Assembly: GCF_047601025.1 (NCBI RefSeq)
Contig: NZ_JASGJZ010000001.1
Location: forward strand, 4,960,001-5,024,000
Source: Pseudorhodoferax sp047601025
GTDB taxonomy: Bacteria; Pseudomonadota; Gammaproteobacteria; Burkholderiales; Burkholderiaceae_C
Reading direction: 5' to 3'
Length of the DNA: 64,000 bases
A program made the position numbers and the translations under genes. Of this stretch, positions 43,501 to 53,532 are shown piece by piece (the stretch's first letter is position 1; each line of letters starts with the position of its first letter). The notes below the pieces were generated by a model. That model had not been told where the DNA came from. It ran no database searches and saw only the letters and a program-made list of their open reading frames with translations.

Positions 43501-46500
43501 GCACGACTGCGCAAAGGCCAAGCGTCAAGACTGCCATACAAAAAGCCGCCAGCAGCACGACGCCTACAGGCTCCGCTAGAGGCGGCTGCGCTGATTGTGT
43601 GAAGAGCGGTTTAGCAATTCTTCCGGTCATTCCCTTACCGCTGCCAAATGATCTGCGTGGTGCCAATGCCGAATTTGGAGCACTGGACGGCGGCCTCAAT
43701 GCCAATGACCTGAAAGCTCATTGGTATGCGATGAGATCTCTGCCTGCCGGCTTCCTCTACGTTTTGAGGCCCGACCTGAGTTGGGATGCTTACCTTGTAG
43801 ATCGCGACGGATTGTTTCGTCGTATGCCTGTTGGCGAGCTACCCGCGAATGCCGCCAGTCAAGCGCCCATGAGCGAAATATGCAAGCGCCATGGCGACAA
43901 CATCCCTGCGCAAGTCATTGCCATTGATCCCACCAAACACGCTGCCGTTTGGATGGCATTCAGCCGCTATCGGTGGACCCCTGCCGTGCTTCGCGCCTAT
44001 GCCACAAACAAGGATGGATGTCGCGATAAGCGGATGACCAAGCTCGACGTCATGGCCGCAGCTGCGGGCTCACTCGGCAAGGGCAGCAAAGTAGCATTCG
44101 GCACGGCGATGTCTGCGCAAGCCATAAACTGGGTGGCCGATTATGTTAGCAGCACGACACGCGGCCTGATTAATAACCGGATCACTACACCTCTGGCCGC
44201 ACGCGGCGGACAGGGAGCGGCGCTTGCCGCAAAGATGGCCGAAATATCGAAAGAGACTCAAACCAAAACAGGCGCCATCATCCTGCTTGACGACAACCTC
44301 GGCACGGCGCAGCAAATTAATGCCATGCGCAATGCCGAAACCGGCAAGCTCGCAGTCTATCTGGCGCAGAATCAGCGCAAGCGCTTCATCGGCGAAGTCA
44401 TATTGGGCTTTGAGAAATCTTTCACCGAAAATGGTCAGACTGGTGAATGGAACAAGCGCTACAAACCAAAATATCAAGCGGAGCAGATCACCGCTGATCG
44501 CCTGGCGTACGACAAAAAAGTCGAGCCCTGGAAGCAGAAGATCAACACCATGTCGGACGATGTAGCGGTCGTCAATGCGCCAGCCATGCTGTCTGCCTGG
44601 TGGCACGACTTCGACCCACAAGACGACCAATCGGCCAAAGATCGACAGATGGCCACCGCAGCGTGCCTGCACGGCGCGGTCAGGACTGCTGCCGAAGAGC
44701 AATTGTGGGATGCGTGGTTCCAAGAAGATCCGCGTGACAAAACGTCCACGTTGTGGGGTGCCGCCACGGCCCTCAATCCCAGCCTGGCCGACTACCTTCT
44801 TGGCAAAGAGCTGCCTGACGTCGGGAAAATTGACAAATTCACAGATGTCGCCAAGAATCTGCGTGAAATTAAAACTCGATTCGCGGATGATTTAGCGAAA
44901 CGCACAGAGAACGAGGCCATGGCCGTCATCGGCACGGCAATGGCCAGCCAAGTAACGCGTGTGCGGCTCGCCAATCCCAGTCTGTATCGCGTAGTTGGTT
45001 GGCGTGTACTGGCGATAGTAACCGCCCGCACTCAGGTCACGGTGGCCCCTGCTTTTCTCGCCGCAAACCAGCAACAAATAACTTTGATGCTGGCCGAAGC
45101 GGCCTTTGGTCCACCACAGGCCGGCGCAAAACGATTGTTAGATCTCGAAGTACAGAGCAGTCGCAAAGTCTATGTGGTCGGCACCAACGGCGTTGATGCT
45201 TACGCCTTTGCCGCAACCCAGACCACCACAGAGCGCGTACGAGTGATGGAGTTGTGGCTGCCGGAAGAGTTAGCAAAAGACATACCGGCATTTCCGATCT
45301 CAGCCAAGTTTTCAACGCTCCCTCCTCCAACGGCCAATCCCTTCAAAGCACTGGTGAGCTTCTCTAAGTCCTTACCGGGCGGGTTTGCATGGGCTGGCTT
45401 TCTATTGCAATCGATGAATCTGGCCAACAGTGCCAAAGACGCGGTAGATTCCAAAGTTAGTGATAAGACCGATGCATATTTCGGCATCGCTTCTGGAATT
45501 CTTGGTGTTACCGGAGTGACCGTTGAGATCGCGGCAGGCGCCATGGAAAAAATGGCCGGAAGATTTGCAGCAACGCGGATAGCGCAAGTGGCCTTTCTAG
45601 GTGGAGCCTTGGCGGGAGCATCTGCGTTTGCTGAAGCCATCCAATTGTTCATAAAGGGAGTACAAAGAATCAAAAAAGGGGATGGAGATGCAGCCACAAA
45701 CTATTTTGGATCATCGGTCGCTTTCGCTCTTTCAGGCATCGCCGCAGTTGCAGGATCATTGGCGATAGCTAATGCCGCTGGAGCACTCACTGGAGCGCTC
45801 TCCTTTCTGGCAGGCGCGGGCTCTGCCGCTGCAGTTATTCCAGTTTGGGGATGGATCGCCGCTTCAATATTATTCCTTGGTGCAGGCATGGTGATTTTAT
45901 GGCAAGCCATCAAGGACACGGATACACCATTGGAGACTTGGCTACTTGGCAGCAGCTATGGCACAGGCAGCAAGAAATTATCGGTCAAGGACGAGATGGA
46001 TGGCATTAACGATGTGATGTACGCCATGAGCATTGAAGTGGAATGGATCAGCCACTCCGGCTTAATCGCACGGGCGTCAGGCAGCGCCAACTTTTACAGT
46101 GCTTACGACGGTTTTAAATTTAATATAAGTTTACCGGGCGCAGGAGCAGATAGTGTGATTGACTGCAAAGTTACACTTATTGGCAGCGCCGGCCGGAAAG
46201 AAGTATTCCACGAGACGATTCGTCCACGCATGCTAGGAAAAAGCGTCACGGATCCGCACATGGCAGTGATCAGTTCAGCACCATCCAATCCCAGCCAGAT
46301 CGTTCAGAATCCGAGCTTTCTTTGGACAACACCACCACGAATCGAAACCGGTGGACGCAGTTATGGAGGCCGTATGAAGATCGACGATAACCAATATCAG
46401 AAAGCACAGATTGACATCCAATACTGGCCTGATCAACGGAGCATGCCAGGATTTGTCCTGCCCAAGACATTGGATCAGCGCACATTAACAGACAGCAAGT

Positions 46501-46502
46501 AA
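43497..46502 (+). CDS. VasX-like pore-forming T6SS effector
   Basis: A 1,001-residue effector. The N-terminal domain is of VasX type: CADCVKSGLAILPVIPLPLP, HWYAMRSLPAGFLYVLRPDL and SWDAYLVDRDGLFRRMP. A long helical middle follows. About residues 620-800 hold several hydrophobic helices (GFAWAGFLLQSMNLAN, SVAFALSGIAAVAGSLAIAN, VIPVWGWIAASILFLGAGMV) resembling a colicin-like pore. The last ~200 residues are beta-rich. It should depolarise the inner membrane of competitors. Its stop and the start of the immunity gene overlap (TAATG). Confidence 0.85.
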   Translation: MSTTAQRPSVKTAIQKAASSTTPTGSARGGCADCVKSGLAILPVIPLPLPNDLRGANAEFGALDGGLNANDLKAHWYAMRSLPAGFLYVLRPDLSWDAYLVDRDGLFRRMPVGELPANAASQAPMSEICKRHGDNIPAQVIAIDPTKHAAVWMAFSRYRWTPAVLRAYATNKDGCRDKRMTKLDVMAAAAGSLGKGSKVAFGTAMSAQAINWVADYVSSTTRGLINNRITTPLAARGGQGAALAAKMAEISKETQTKTGAIILLDDNLGTAQQINAMRNAETGKLAVYLAQNQRKRFIGEVILGFEKSFTENGQTGEWNKRYKPKYQAEQITADRLAYDKKVEPWKQKINTMSDDVAVVNAPAMLSAWWHDFDPQDDQSAKDRQMATAACLHGAVRTAAEEQLWDAWFQEDPRDKTSTLWGAATALNPSLADYLLGKELPDVGKIDKFTDVAKNLREIKTRFADDLAKRTENEAMAVIGTAMASQVTRVRLANPSLYRVVGWRVLAIVTARTQVTVAPAFLAANQQQITLMLAEAAFGPPQAGAKRLLDLEVQSSRKVYVVGTNGVDAYAFAATQTTTERVRVMELWLPEELAKDIPAFPISAKFSTLPPPTANPFKALVSFSKSLPGGFAWAGFLLQSMNLANSAKDAVDSKVSDKTDAYFGIASGILGVTGVTVEIAAGAMEKMAGRFAATRIAQVAFLGGALAGASAFAEAIQLFIKGVQRIKKGDGDAATNYFGSSVAFALSGIAAVAGSLAIANAAGALTGALSFLAGAGSAAAVIPVWGWIAASILFLGAGMVILWQAIKDTDTPLETWLLGSSYGTGSKKLSVKDEMDGINDVMYAMSIEVEWISHSGLIARASGSANFYSAYDGFKFNISLPGAGADSVIDCKVTLIGSAGRKEVFHETIRPRMLGKSVTDPHMAVISSAPSNPSQIVQNPSFLWTTPPRIETGGRSYGGRMKIDDNQYQKAQIDIQYWPDQRSMPGFVLPKTLDQRTLTDSK

Positions 46503-47599
46503 TGGCGCAGTCCAAAAAAAAACGGCGAGTATTCAGCGCCTATGGGTCACTGGACAAGCGCGCGCGGGCATGGCAATACCTAGGGTCGGTTGGACGCAGC
46601 ACAGGTCAGCGACCGAATGGTGATGATCTGGTTTATCGCAGCAATGGCACGACCTTGGAGATTGGACAAGGTTTATCAAACCTCAAGGGAATGATCTGGC
46701 TGGTGGCCGCCTTCGGAACCGGGACTGTTATTTCTATATTTTACGCCATATTTTTCATTGCCGGAATCCCGTTATTGACAGCTGACGCAGGAATTGCCAC
46801 TTTTATTTTTGGCCCAGTAATGCTGATTCTCCTTGCGGCAGGTGGTTTTTTCTTGGCGATGATCCTGATCAACGACCTGTTCGGCTACACAGATGCCCCG
46901 CTGCGCTTTGACAGGGCCAGCCGCAAGGTCTACGTCTGGGCGTCGCGCAAGCAGGGGCCGATCGTTCTGGATTGGGACGCCATCAAGCCGGTGGCGCAGA
47001 GCGTGGGCATGCCGCCGTACCAGGTCAACCGGTTCCGCTCGGTGCTGCTGGTCGACGAGGACGCCGATGGCGAGGTCCGTTTCGAGGGCAATTTGCCGCG
47101 CATCGCGCAGATTGGCTCTGCCGTGCTCGATCGCGAGTCGCCGCTGGCCGCTTATGAATATTGCCGGCTGTTCATGGAGCACGGCCCGCAGGTGTTGCCT
47201 GCGGTCAAACGACACCTGGTTTTCCGGCCAAGGGGCTGGCGCAATTTCTTCGACATCATGGGGCTCATCGGCGGCTTCATGCGCGACTATCCGAGCCGCC
47301 CCAAGGAGGAGCGCAGCCTGGGGTGGATGGTCTTTGGTGTGGTGATCGTGGCGCCGGTGGCGTTCTTCCTGTGGCCGTGGCAGCTGACGCAGGGCCTGGC
47401 GGTGAAGTTCACGACGCGGGTACCGAAGTGGCCACAGGCCTATGAAGAGATGGCGGCCCCGGGTGGGCCGATGCGACCGCCGGCGGGCTCGGAACCCAAT
47501 GACATGCCGATGCTGCCGCACGAGAAGCTCATTGCCGGGATATGGATCGCCTCGGCCGTCGCGGTGTGGATCTGGCTGGCATGGCTGGTGTGGCTCTGA
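46502..47599 (+). CDS. Membrane immunity protein for the VasX-like effector (mosaic gene)
   Basis: A 365-residue protein with hydrophobic segments near residues 58-85, 95-125, 275-295 and 345-365, so a multi-span inner-membrane protein with a cytoplasmic middle domain is likely. This suits protection against a pore-former acting from the periplasm. No named family is recognised. The first ~370 nt are AT-rich like the effector. From about 46,870 the gene becomes strongly GC-rich like the host, without a frame break, which points to recombination inside the gene. The start overlaps the effector stop by one base. Confidence 0.75.
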   Translation: MAQSKKKRRVFSAYGSLDKRARAWQYLGSVGRSTGQRPNGDDLVYRSNGTTLEIGQGLSNLKGMIWLVAAFGTGTVISIFYAIFFIAGIPLLTADAGIATFIFGPVMLILLAAGGFFLAMILINDLFGYTDAPLRFDRASRKVYVWASRKQGPIVLDWDAIKPVAQSVGMPPYQVNRFRSVLLVDEDADGEVRFEGNLPRIAQIGSAVLDRESPLAAYEYCRLFMEHGPQVLPAVKRHLVFRPRGWRNFFDIMGLIGGFMRDYPSRPKEERSLGWMVFGVVIVAPVAFFLWPWQLTQGLAVKFTTRVPKWPQAYEEMAAPGGPMRPPAGSEPNDMPMLPHEKLIAGIWIASAVAVWIWLAWLVWL

Positions 47600-47607
47600 C
47601 CTGAAAC

Positions 47608-49368
47608 CTGCGCGCCGACCTCAAGGCCCAGGTGCACGCGCTGCTGGGCGCGATCGCGCTGGACCGCGCCGGCGCCAATGTGTCCACCGCCCCGGCCAAT
47701 GCCGGCGACGAGCCCGTCTACCAAACCCACCTGCAGCTGCAGCGCCTGGCGCTGCCGGTGCGCCTGGCCGCGCTGGACGCCCACGGCCTGCCCGACGTGC
47801 GCCTGTGCCCCCGCCCCACCGTCCACGGCGTGCAGACCGCCCTGGTCGTGGGCTCCGGCGGGCCCGTGCACACCGACCGCGACCACCGCATCCAGCTGCA
47901 GTTCCACTGGCAGCGCGGCGCCAGCGGCAGCCACCGCCTGCCAGCCCCCTCCGGCGACGACAACGCCCCGGCCAACGACCACAGCGGCACCTGGGTGCGC
48001 GTGGCCGAATCGGTGGCCGGCGCCAACTGGGGCCAGAACTTCATCCCCCGCGTCGGCCAGGAGGTGCTGGTCGGCTTCCTCGGCGGTGACATCGACCGGC
48101 CCGTCGTGGTCGGCAGCGTCTACAACGGCAGCGGCCTGCCCGATGCCCAGGGCAACCAGGCCGGTGCGGGTGCGGCCGGGGCCGTGGGCGACGCCCCCGC
48201 CTGGTTCCCCGGCGCCCGGGCCGAGGGCCGCCTGCAGGCCCACCAGCACCCGGCCGTGCTCGCCGGCATCAAGACCCAGGAGCTTGCCGCCAGCAGCCAC
48301 GGCAGCGGCGGCTACAACCAGCTCGTCTTCGACGACTCGCCCGGCGCCGGCCGCATCGAGCTGGCCTCCAGCAGCGCCCAGACCCGGCTGCAGCTGGGCC
48401 ACCTGCTGCACCAGGTGGACAACCGCCGCCTGCAGCCCCGCGGCCACGGCTTCGACCTGGCCACCCAGGCCTGGGGCGCCGTGCGCGCCGGCCAGGGCAT
48501 CCTGATCAGCGCCCACCGGCGCCCCGACAGCGCCCGCCACATCGACCCGCGCGAGCCCCGCGCCCAGCTCGACCAGGGCCGCGAGTTGCTCCATGCCCTG
48601 GCCGAGACCGCCCACAAGCACAACGCCAAGCTCGGCGCCGAGCCCGACGTGGTGGGCGCGAAGAAGGAGGACAAGGCCCGGCAGCTGCCCGTGGAGCACG
48701 GCCTGTGGGCCAGCGACGACAGCCTGGCCGGGACGGAGCAACGCGGTGAGACGCAGGACGGTGGCGACGGGACGGCCACCATCGGCGGCGGCGCCGGCAC
48801 CGTCAGCGCCTGGGGCCGGCCCGACCTCGTGATCGCCGCGCCCGCTGGCATCGCCCTGCACACCCCGGCCGCCCACGTCGCCTCCTCCGGCGCCTCCACC
48901 GCCCTGGCCGCCGCCCAGGACATCCAGCACGTCGCACAGGCCCACCACAGCCTCGCCGCCAAGGACGGCATCGTCCTCTTCACCTACGGCAAGGCCGCCA
49001 ACCCGCAGAAGCCCAACACCGAGACCGGCATCGCCCTGCACGCCGCCAGCGGCAGCGTCAACTCCCAGAGCCAGACCGGCGCCACACGCCTGACCGCCGA
49101 CAAGGCCATCGACGTCGCCAGTACCACTGGCATGGTGCGTATCGCCGCGCCGCAGCACGTGCTGCTCACCGCCGCAGGGGCCGCCATCCATCTGGAGGGC
49201 GGCAACATCACCCTCAAGGCGCCTGGCAAGGTCGAGTTCAAGGCCGCAACCAAGGAACTCGCCAGCGCCGGCGGGGCTTCCAGCAGCCTCAGCTTGAAGA
49301 AACCGGTGGCGTTGAAGGGGTGCGCCAAGGCTATGGAGTCTGCTGCCCGTTCCGGTGCGGCAGTTTGA
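47608..49368 (+). pseudogene. vgrG: Headless vgrG (3' half only), VasX-cassette type
   Basis: The sequence matches vgrG3 from NLSADLKARVHALLGAIALD (here NLRADLKAQ..., 47,608) to its end, with high identity and a single net 3-nt difference. The gp27-like base of ~370 residues is missing, and no upstream start fits. An internal start at 47,632 would give a 578-residue OB + DUF2345 protein. Such a fragment cannot complete a spike alone. It stands in front of a full DUF4123 - effector - immunity cassette, so it probably supplies homology for exchanging that cassette onto an intact vgrG. Confidence 0.85.
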
Positions 49369-49372
49369 ACGA

Positions 49373-50374
49373 ATGGTGCCCGAGGCAGCCGATCGTGCAT
49401 TGTTGTCTGTGCGGCGCGCGGCAGGTGGCTCCCCGCTGTCGATCTTTATAGATCCGACTTTGCGCGACCCCACACAGCATGACGAGCTACTGGCCAGAAC
49501 CTTGGCAGATGCCGCTGGCGCTGGCGTAGCGCATCAACACAGATTGTCGCCCATTCACGAAGATTTCCTCCCTGAGCGGCAGCCGTTTCTGATTCATCTC
49601 AGGTCGGAGCCCGACGCCGAGCGTGTGGTCGCGGCGGCCATCCAGATTGCCACGGCAGAAGCGTTCGATTCGGAGTCGCCAGAATTTACGGGCCGTACAG
49701 TGTGTGGCTTCATCGTTCACGACGCACACCCAACGCAGCGCGCTCGTGCACTGACGCAGGCGGCGCGCATCCGCAAGCCGGATGGTCGGAGTCATTTTCT
49801 TCGGTTTTGGGATCCGCGCGTGATATGGCACCTGCCACGATGCTTGCCAGCCACGCATTGGGCAAGCTTGCATGCAGCTCTGGGCCAGTGGATGTACTTC
49901 GACCCCATGCGCCAACTTGCAGCACTGCCTGCCAGCGGCGATGTGCCTCCATCCACATCGGCCGCTCACATCACGAACCCGCTGGCGATAAAGGATCAAA
50001 CCTGGCAACGGCTGGAGCGGGTTGGTCCAGTGAACAAGGTACTGGCGCTAAGTTGGGACTGGGGATTGCAGCCAACGCACAGCCTTGCCTGCCAGACCGA
50101 CGAACTCGTGATGCGCAGCATTCAACTGGGATTTGACAGCGAACAGGACGTATTGGTCTTTGCGGCCTGTGGCCTGACGGGGCATCTGCAATTCGACCAG
50201 CACCCGCAGATAAGGGCTGCCTTGCAGCGGGCAGCTTCGGCCGGGTTGTCGTTGCAGAGCGCCCTGGCGCCTTTCGACGACAATTTCTGGGATCGGTTGC
50301 GCGCCGATACCGGTTGGCTGAATGCCCTCCACGCAATACCCGAGCATAGCGAAGCAAAGCGAGCCGCGTCATGA
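49373..50374 (+). CDS. DUF4123 effector chaperone, second copy
   Basis: A 333-residue DUF4123 protein homologous to the one at 42,505 (LSIFIDPTLRDPTQHDELLA, HEDFLPERQPFLIHLRSEPD, VCGFIVHDAHPTQRARALTQ, HFLRFWDPRVIWHLPRCLPA). The two proteins are diverged, so this is not a recent duplicate. The ATG at 49,373 lies 4 nt after the vgrG stop; GTG 49,355 inside vgrG is an alternative. The stop overlaps the next effector start by ATGA. Confidence 0.87.
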   Translation: MVPEAADRALLSVRRAAGGSPLSIFIDPTLRDPTQHDELLARTLADAAGAGVAHQHRLSPIHEDFLPERQPFLIHLRSEPDAERVVAAAIQIATAEAFDSESPEFTGRTVCGFIVHDAHPTQRARALTQAARIRKPDGRSHFLRFWDPRVIWHLPRCLPATHWASLHAALGQWMYFDPMRQLAALPASGDVPPSTSAAHITNPLAIKDQTWQRLERVGPVNKVLALSWDWGLQPTHSLACQTDELVMRSIQLGFDSEQDVLVFAACGLTGHLQFDQHPQIRAALQRAASAGLSLQSALAPFDDNFWDRLRADTGWLNALHAIPEHSEAKRAAS

Positions 50375-53300
50375 GCAGCACATTGTCAAAACCAAGTCCA
50401 GTTGTCGCCATTGCAAAAGCCGCTGCGCAGGGCACAGACACGAGGCCGGAAAATGGCTGCAAGGACTGCGTCAAGCAAGGTCTGGCAATCTTGCCCGTTG
50501 TTCCAACCCTCCTGCCCATCGAGCTGCGCGGCAAGAACATCGAACTCACAGCTTTGGATTCGCGTTTTCGGGCTGAAGATTTGAACCAGCATTGGTACGT
50601 GCTGCGTACGCTACCGGCAGGCTACCTCTACGTCTTCAAGGAAAGCGACAAATCGTGGGACGCCTATGTCGTCGATGCCGACGGCATGCTGAAAATGGTG
50701 CCGACCGGCGCGCAGCCCGCTTCACCCACAGATGTGAAGCCGATGAAACAGGAATGCGTGCGCGCCGGCGACAACATTCCGGCGCAATTGATCGCGATCG
50801 ATCCCGAAAAGCACCCCACGATCTGGTTGGCCTACAGCCGCTACCGCTGGACTCAGCAGGTGCTGGACGACTATCGAAACGACAAGGATGGCCGACGCAC
50901 AGCCCGCATGACACCCGTGAATGTCACCGCCGCGGCCAAAAACGACCTCGGCGCCGGCAAGACCGTTCCTCACGGCGCTGCTGCTGGCGCAACGACTCTG
51001 CCCAGTTACGTCGCCGATTTCACCAGCGTTGCCACGCAAACTGCCATCAACAAGACCCAAGTCACTCCTCTGCGCAACCGTGCCGGCCAGGCCGCAGCGC
51101 TGGCCCAGAAGATGGCGCACATCTCACGTCACACGCCAGGGAAGACCGGTTGCCTCATCGTGCTCAACGATCCGGTGAACAACGTCATCGAGTTGGGTGC
51201 CTCGCGCGATGAGACGGCCTTGAAGGTGGCGCAATCCACGGGCCTGTTCGACCGGGACGGCAAACGCGCCCGCGCGCGCATCGTCGCCGAGGCGGTGGAG
51301 GCCGTACGCAAGAGCGCAGAGGAGAACCCCGGGCCCTGGTACGACCGCAACTACGGGCCTGACCGCTTCATGAAACACGTCAAGCAGGCAGAACTGCAGA
51401 CGGCGCTGCAAGATTCCAAGGACTTCAATGCCAACCTCAAGCTCGTGGACCTGCTCAGCGCCGACTACGTGGCGGTGAAGGAGTCGACGCGCTGGAAAGA
51501 TGTGCAGCGCTGGGACTTCGACGCCACGGACGACACCTCCGCCCTCGACCATGGGCAGATGGTGGCCGACAGCGTCCGCGGCGCGGGCGGGACCAAGCTA
51601 GAGAAGGAGCGTGTGTGGTACCCCGTCTTGGTGGACATGCAGGCCGCCGACGAAAACAACTGGTTCTATCGCGCCATGGCCGCGCTGCACCCCGACTTGC
51701 AGGCCTACTTCGATGCCAACAAGCAATGGAACAAGGAGTACGCAGACGTTCCCAAGGCCATGGCCACGCTGGCGCGCGACATCGCCTTCGAGTCAGCCAA
51801 GGAAATCGCCCAGATCCACGCCACCATCCGACTCAAGCGGGCGGCCAACCTGGCCACAGCCGATTTGATCGAGGGGGTGACAGGCGTGCTCCTGCACCTG
51901 CGAGAGAAGGATCCCAAGGCCTTCCGGAAACTGGTGCGGAGCATGACAGTGGCGCTGATCACGCGAGCCGACATCGCTGCGCAACCGGTGGTGGTGACGG
52001 GTCGCTACAACGCGATCGTGCAGATGATTCAAAGCGTGGCCGCCGGCGATGCACACATTGCCGGATACGCGCCGGTAAGCGTGCGCCCGGGCGCGGTGGA
52101 CCGAAGCTACATGGCGCAAAAGGGCAATCTCGGAGGCAAGGGACTGGCATTGAGCCAGGGCGTGGAAGGCGCTGTACTGCTGGATCTGCCCGGCGACAAG
52201 AACGAAGTCAAGTCGGTGGGCGCCTGGGCTATTGCCAAGTTGCAAGGCGGCGCCAAACTCAGAGATTCTGACCTGCGCAAGCTACAGCTGAGGAATGTTG
52301 ACCTCACCGTGCCCAGCACGGTGCCGGCGCAGAACGTGTGGCTGGCAAACCTGCTGGAAAAGCGGGCAAACCAAAGCAACGTGGTATTCAGCAGCTTTGC
52401 GGTGTTCTTGCAGGTGGTGTCTCTGGGCAATGCGGCCAATGATTTGGTCACCAAGCCTGGGGCGATGGACAAGGCCGAGGCCGGGGTCGGGTTGACGACT
52501 GCGGTAATGTCGGCGATTGCGGCAGGGATGGAGGTCTACACTGCCGTGGTAGCACTGGGGGCTGGGGAAGCGGCGGCAAAGACAGCGCTGAGGACACGAC
52601 TGATTGCTAGGATCGCGGGCGGGGCAAACATCATCGAAGGAGCATGGTTATTCGGCAAAGGGCTGAGTAAATCTGGTACTGACAGAGACAACGCCTACTG
52701 GACGATGTCCGCAGGTGTCTTTCTTTTTGCCGGAGGCGTAACTACCATCGTTGGTGGCGGACTCGTGGCAACAGCAATAGGCGCTGGCACGTCAGCTTTG
52801 ACAGTTCCTATCATCGGCTGGGCAGTGGCCACCATCATCTTCCTGGGACTGTCGATCTACAGCCTCGTCAACGCCTACAGTACCGACGACGATAACCTAC
52901 TGCCGCTGGAATACTGGCTGGATAACGGAACCTTTGGTAACGGCGCCCACCGCAGCAAGGAAGGAAACCTTTACTACGACAAGAGAACCAAGTCGGCGGC
53001 CAAACCATTTTCCAGTTTGATCGAAGAGTTGACCGAATTTCAGCGTATCGTGTTCGCGGCAACTGGCCGCATTTCTGGCGTACGTGACCGCAACAACAAC
53101 GGCATGATCAGTTTCTACGAGATACGACTGCCGCGCTGGGTGGATGGCAGCACGCTCGAAGTGACGTTCGAAGGCACACCTGATGGCACGACCATGACAC
53201 GCATTGCCTTCTTTCGCTACCAAGCCGGCAAAGCCATGCCGCAGACCCTGCACTATGAGCCGCGCGTGTTCGGAACTTCTGAGGATCCGAAAGCCGAACT

Positions 53301-53532
53301 GGATGCCAAGCTGCGTACGATGCGCGTGAAGGGCCACTTCGCCACCGCACAGCCCGGAGGAATTGCCGAAGGCTTGGGTGATTTCTTCGAGTGGGTGGGA
53401 CTGGCGGACGAGAAAGACCGTCGGACGTTCATCAAGGATGTGCGCATGACAGTGATCTATCGGCCCGACCAAGAGAGCATGCCAGGGATTGTGCAAACCA
53501 TCAACGATTGGAGCATTCGCAGTGCTTCATGA
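50371..53532 (+). CDS. VasX-like pore-forming T6SS effector, second copy
   Basis: A 1,053-residue effector with the VasX-type N-terminus (CKDCVKQGLAILPVVP, HWYVLRTLPAGYLYVFKESD, SWDAYVVDADGMLKMVP). A helical middle and hydrophobic helices at about residues 670-850 follow (FSSFAVFLQVVSLGNAANDL, VGLTTAVMSAIAAGMEVYTA, VPIIGWAVATIIFLGLSIYS). The C-terminus is beta-rich and ends MPGIVQTINDWS, like the first copy's MPGFVLPKTLDQ. Overall similarity to the first copy is clear but moderate. The two have different immunity proteins, so they are probably non-cross-protecting alleles. Confidence 0.85.
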   Translation: MSSTLSKPSPVVAIAKAAAQGTDTRPENGCKDCVKQGLAILPVVPTLLPIELRGKNIELTALDSRFRAEDLNQHWYVLRTLPAGYLYVFKESDKSWDAYVVDADGMLKMVPTGAQPASPTDVKPMKQECVRAGDNIPAQLIAIDPEKHPTIWLAYSRYRWTQQVLDDYRNDKDGRRTARMTPVNVTAAAKNDLGAGKTVPHGAAAGATTLPSYVADFTSVATQTAINKTQVTPLRNRAGQAAALAQKMAHISRHTPGKTGCLIVLNDPVNNVIELGASRDETALKVAQSTGLFDRDGKRARARIVAEAVEAVRKSAEENPGPWYDRNYGPDRFMKHVKQAELQTALQDSKDFNANLKLVDLLSADYVAVKESTRWKDVQRWDFDATDDTSALDHGQMVADSVRGAGGTKLEKERVWYPVLVDMQAADENNWFYRAMAALHPDLQAYFDANKQWNKEYADVPKAMATLARDIAFESAKEIAQIHATIRLKRAANLATADLIEGVTGVLLHLREKDPKAFRKLVRSMTVALITRADIAAQPVVVTGRYNAIVQMIQSVAAGDAHIAGYAPVSVRPGAVDRSYMAQKGNLGGKGLALSQGVEGAVLLDLPGDKNEVKSVGAWAIAKLQGGAKLRDSDLRKLQLRNVDLTVPSTVPAQNVWLANLLEKRANQSNVVFSSFAVFLQVVSLGNAANDLVTKPGAMDKAEAGVGLTTAVMSAIAAGMEVYTAVVALGAGEAAAKTALRTRLIARIAGGANIIEGAWLFGKGLSKSGTDRDNAYWTMSAGVFLFAGGVTTIVGGGLVATAIGAGTSALTVPIIGWAVATIIFLGLSIYSLVNAYSTDDDNLLPLEYWLDNGTFGNGAHRSKEGNLYYDKRTKSAAKPFSSLIEELTEFQRIVFAATGRISGVRDRNNNGMISFYEIRLPRWVDGSTLEVTFEGTPDGTTMTRIAFFRYQAGKAMPQTLHYEPRVFGTSEDPKAELDAKLRTMRVKGHFATAQPGGIAEGLGDFFEWVGLADEKDRRTFIKDVRMTVIYRPDQESMPGIVQTINDWSIRSAS

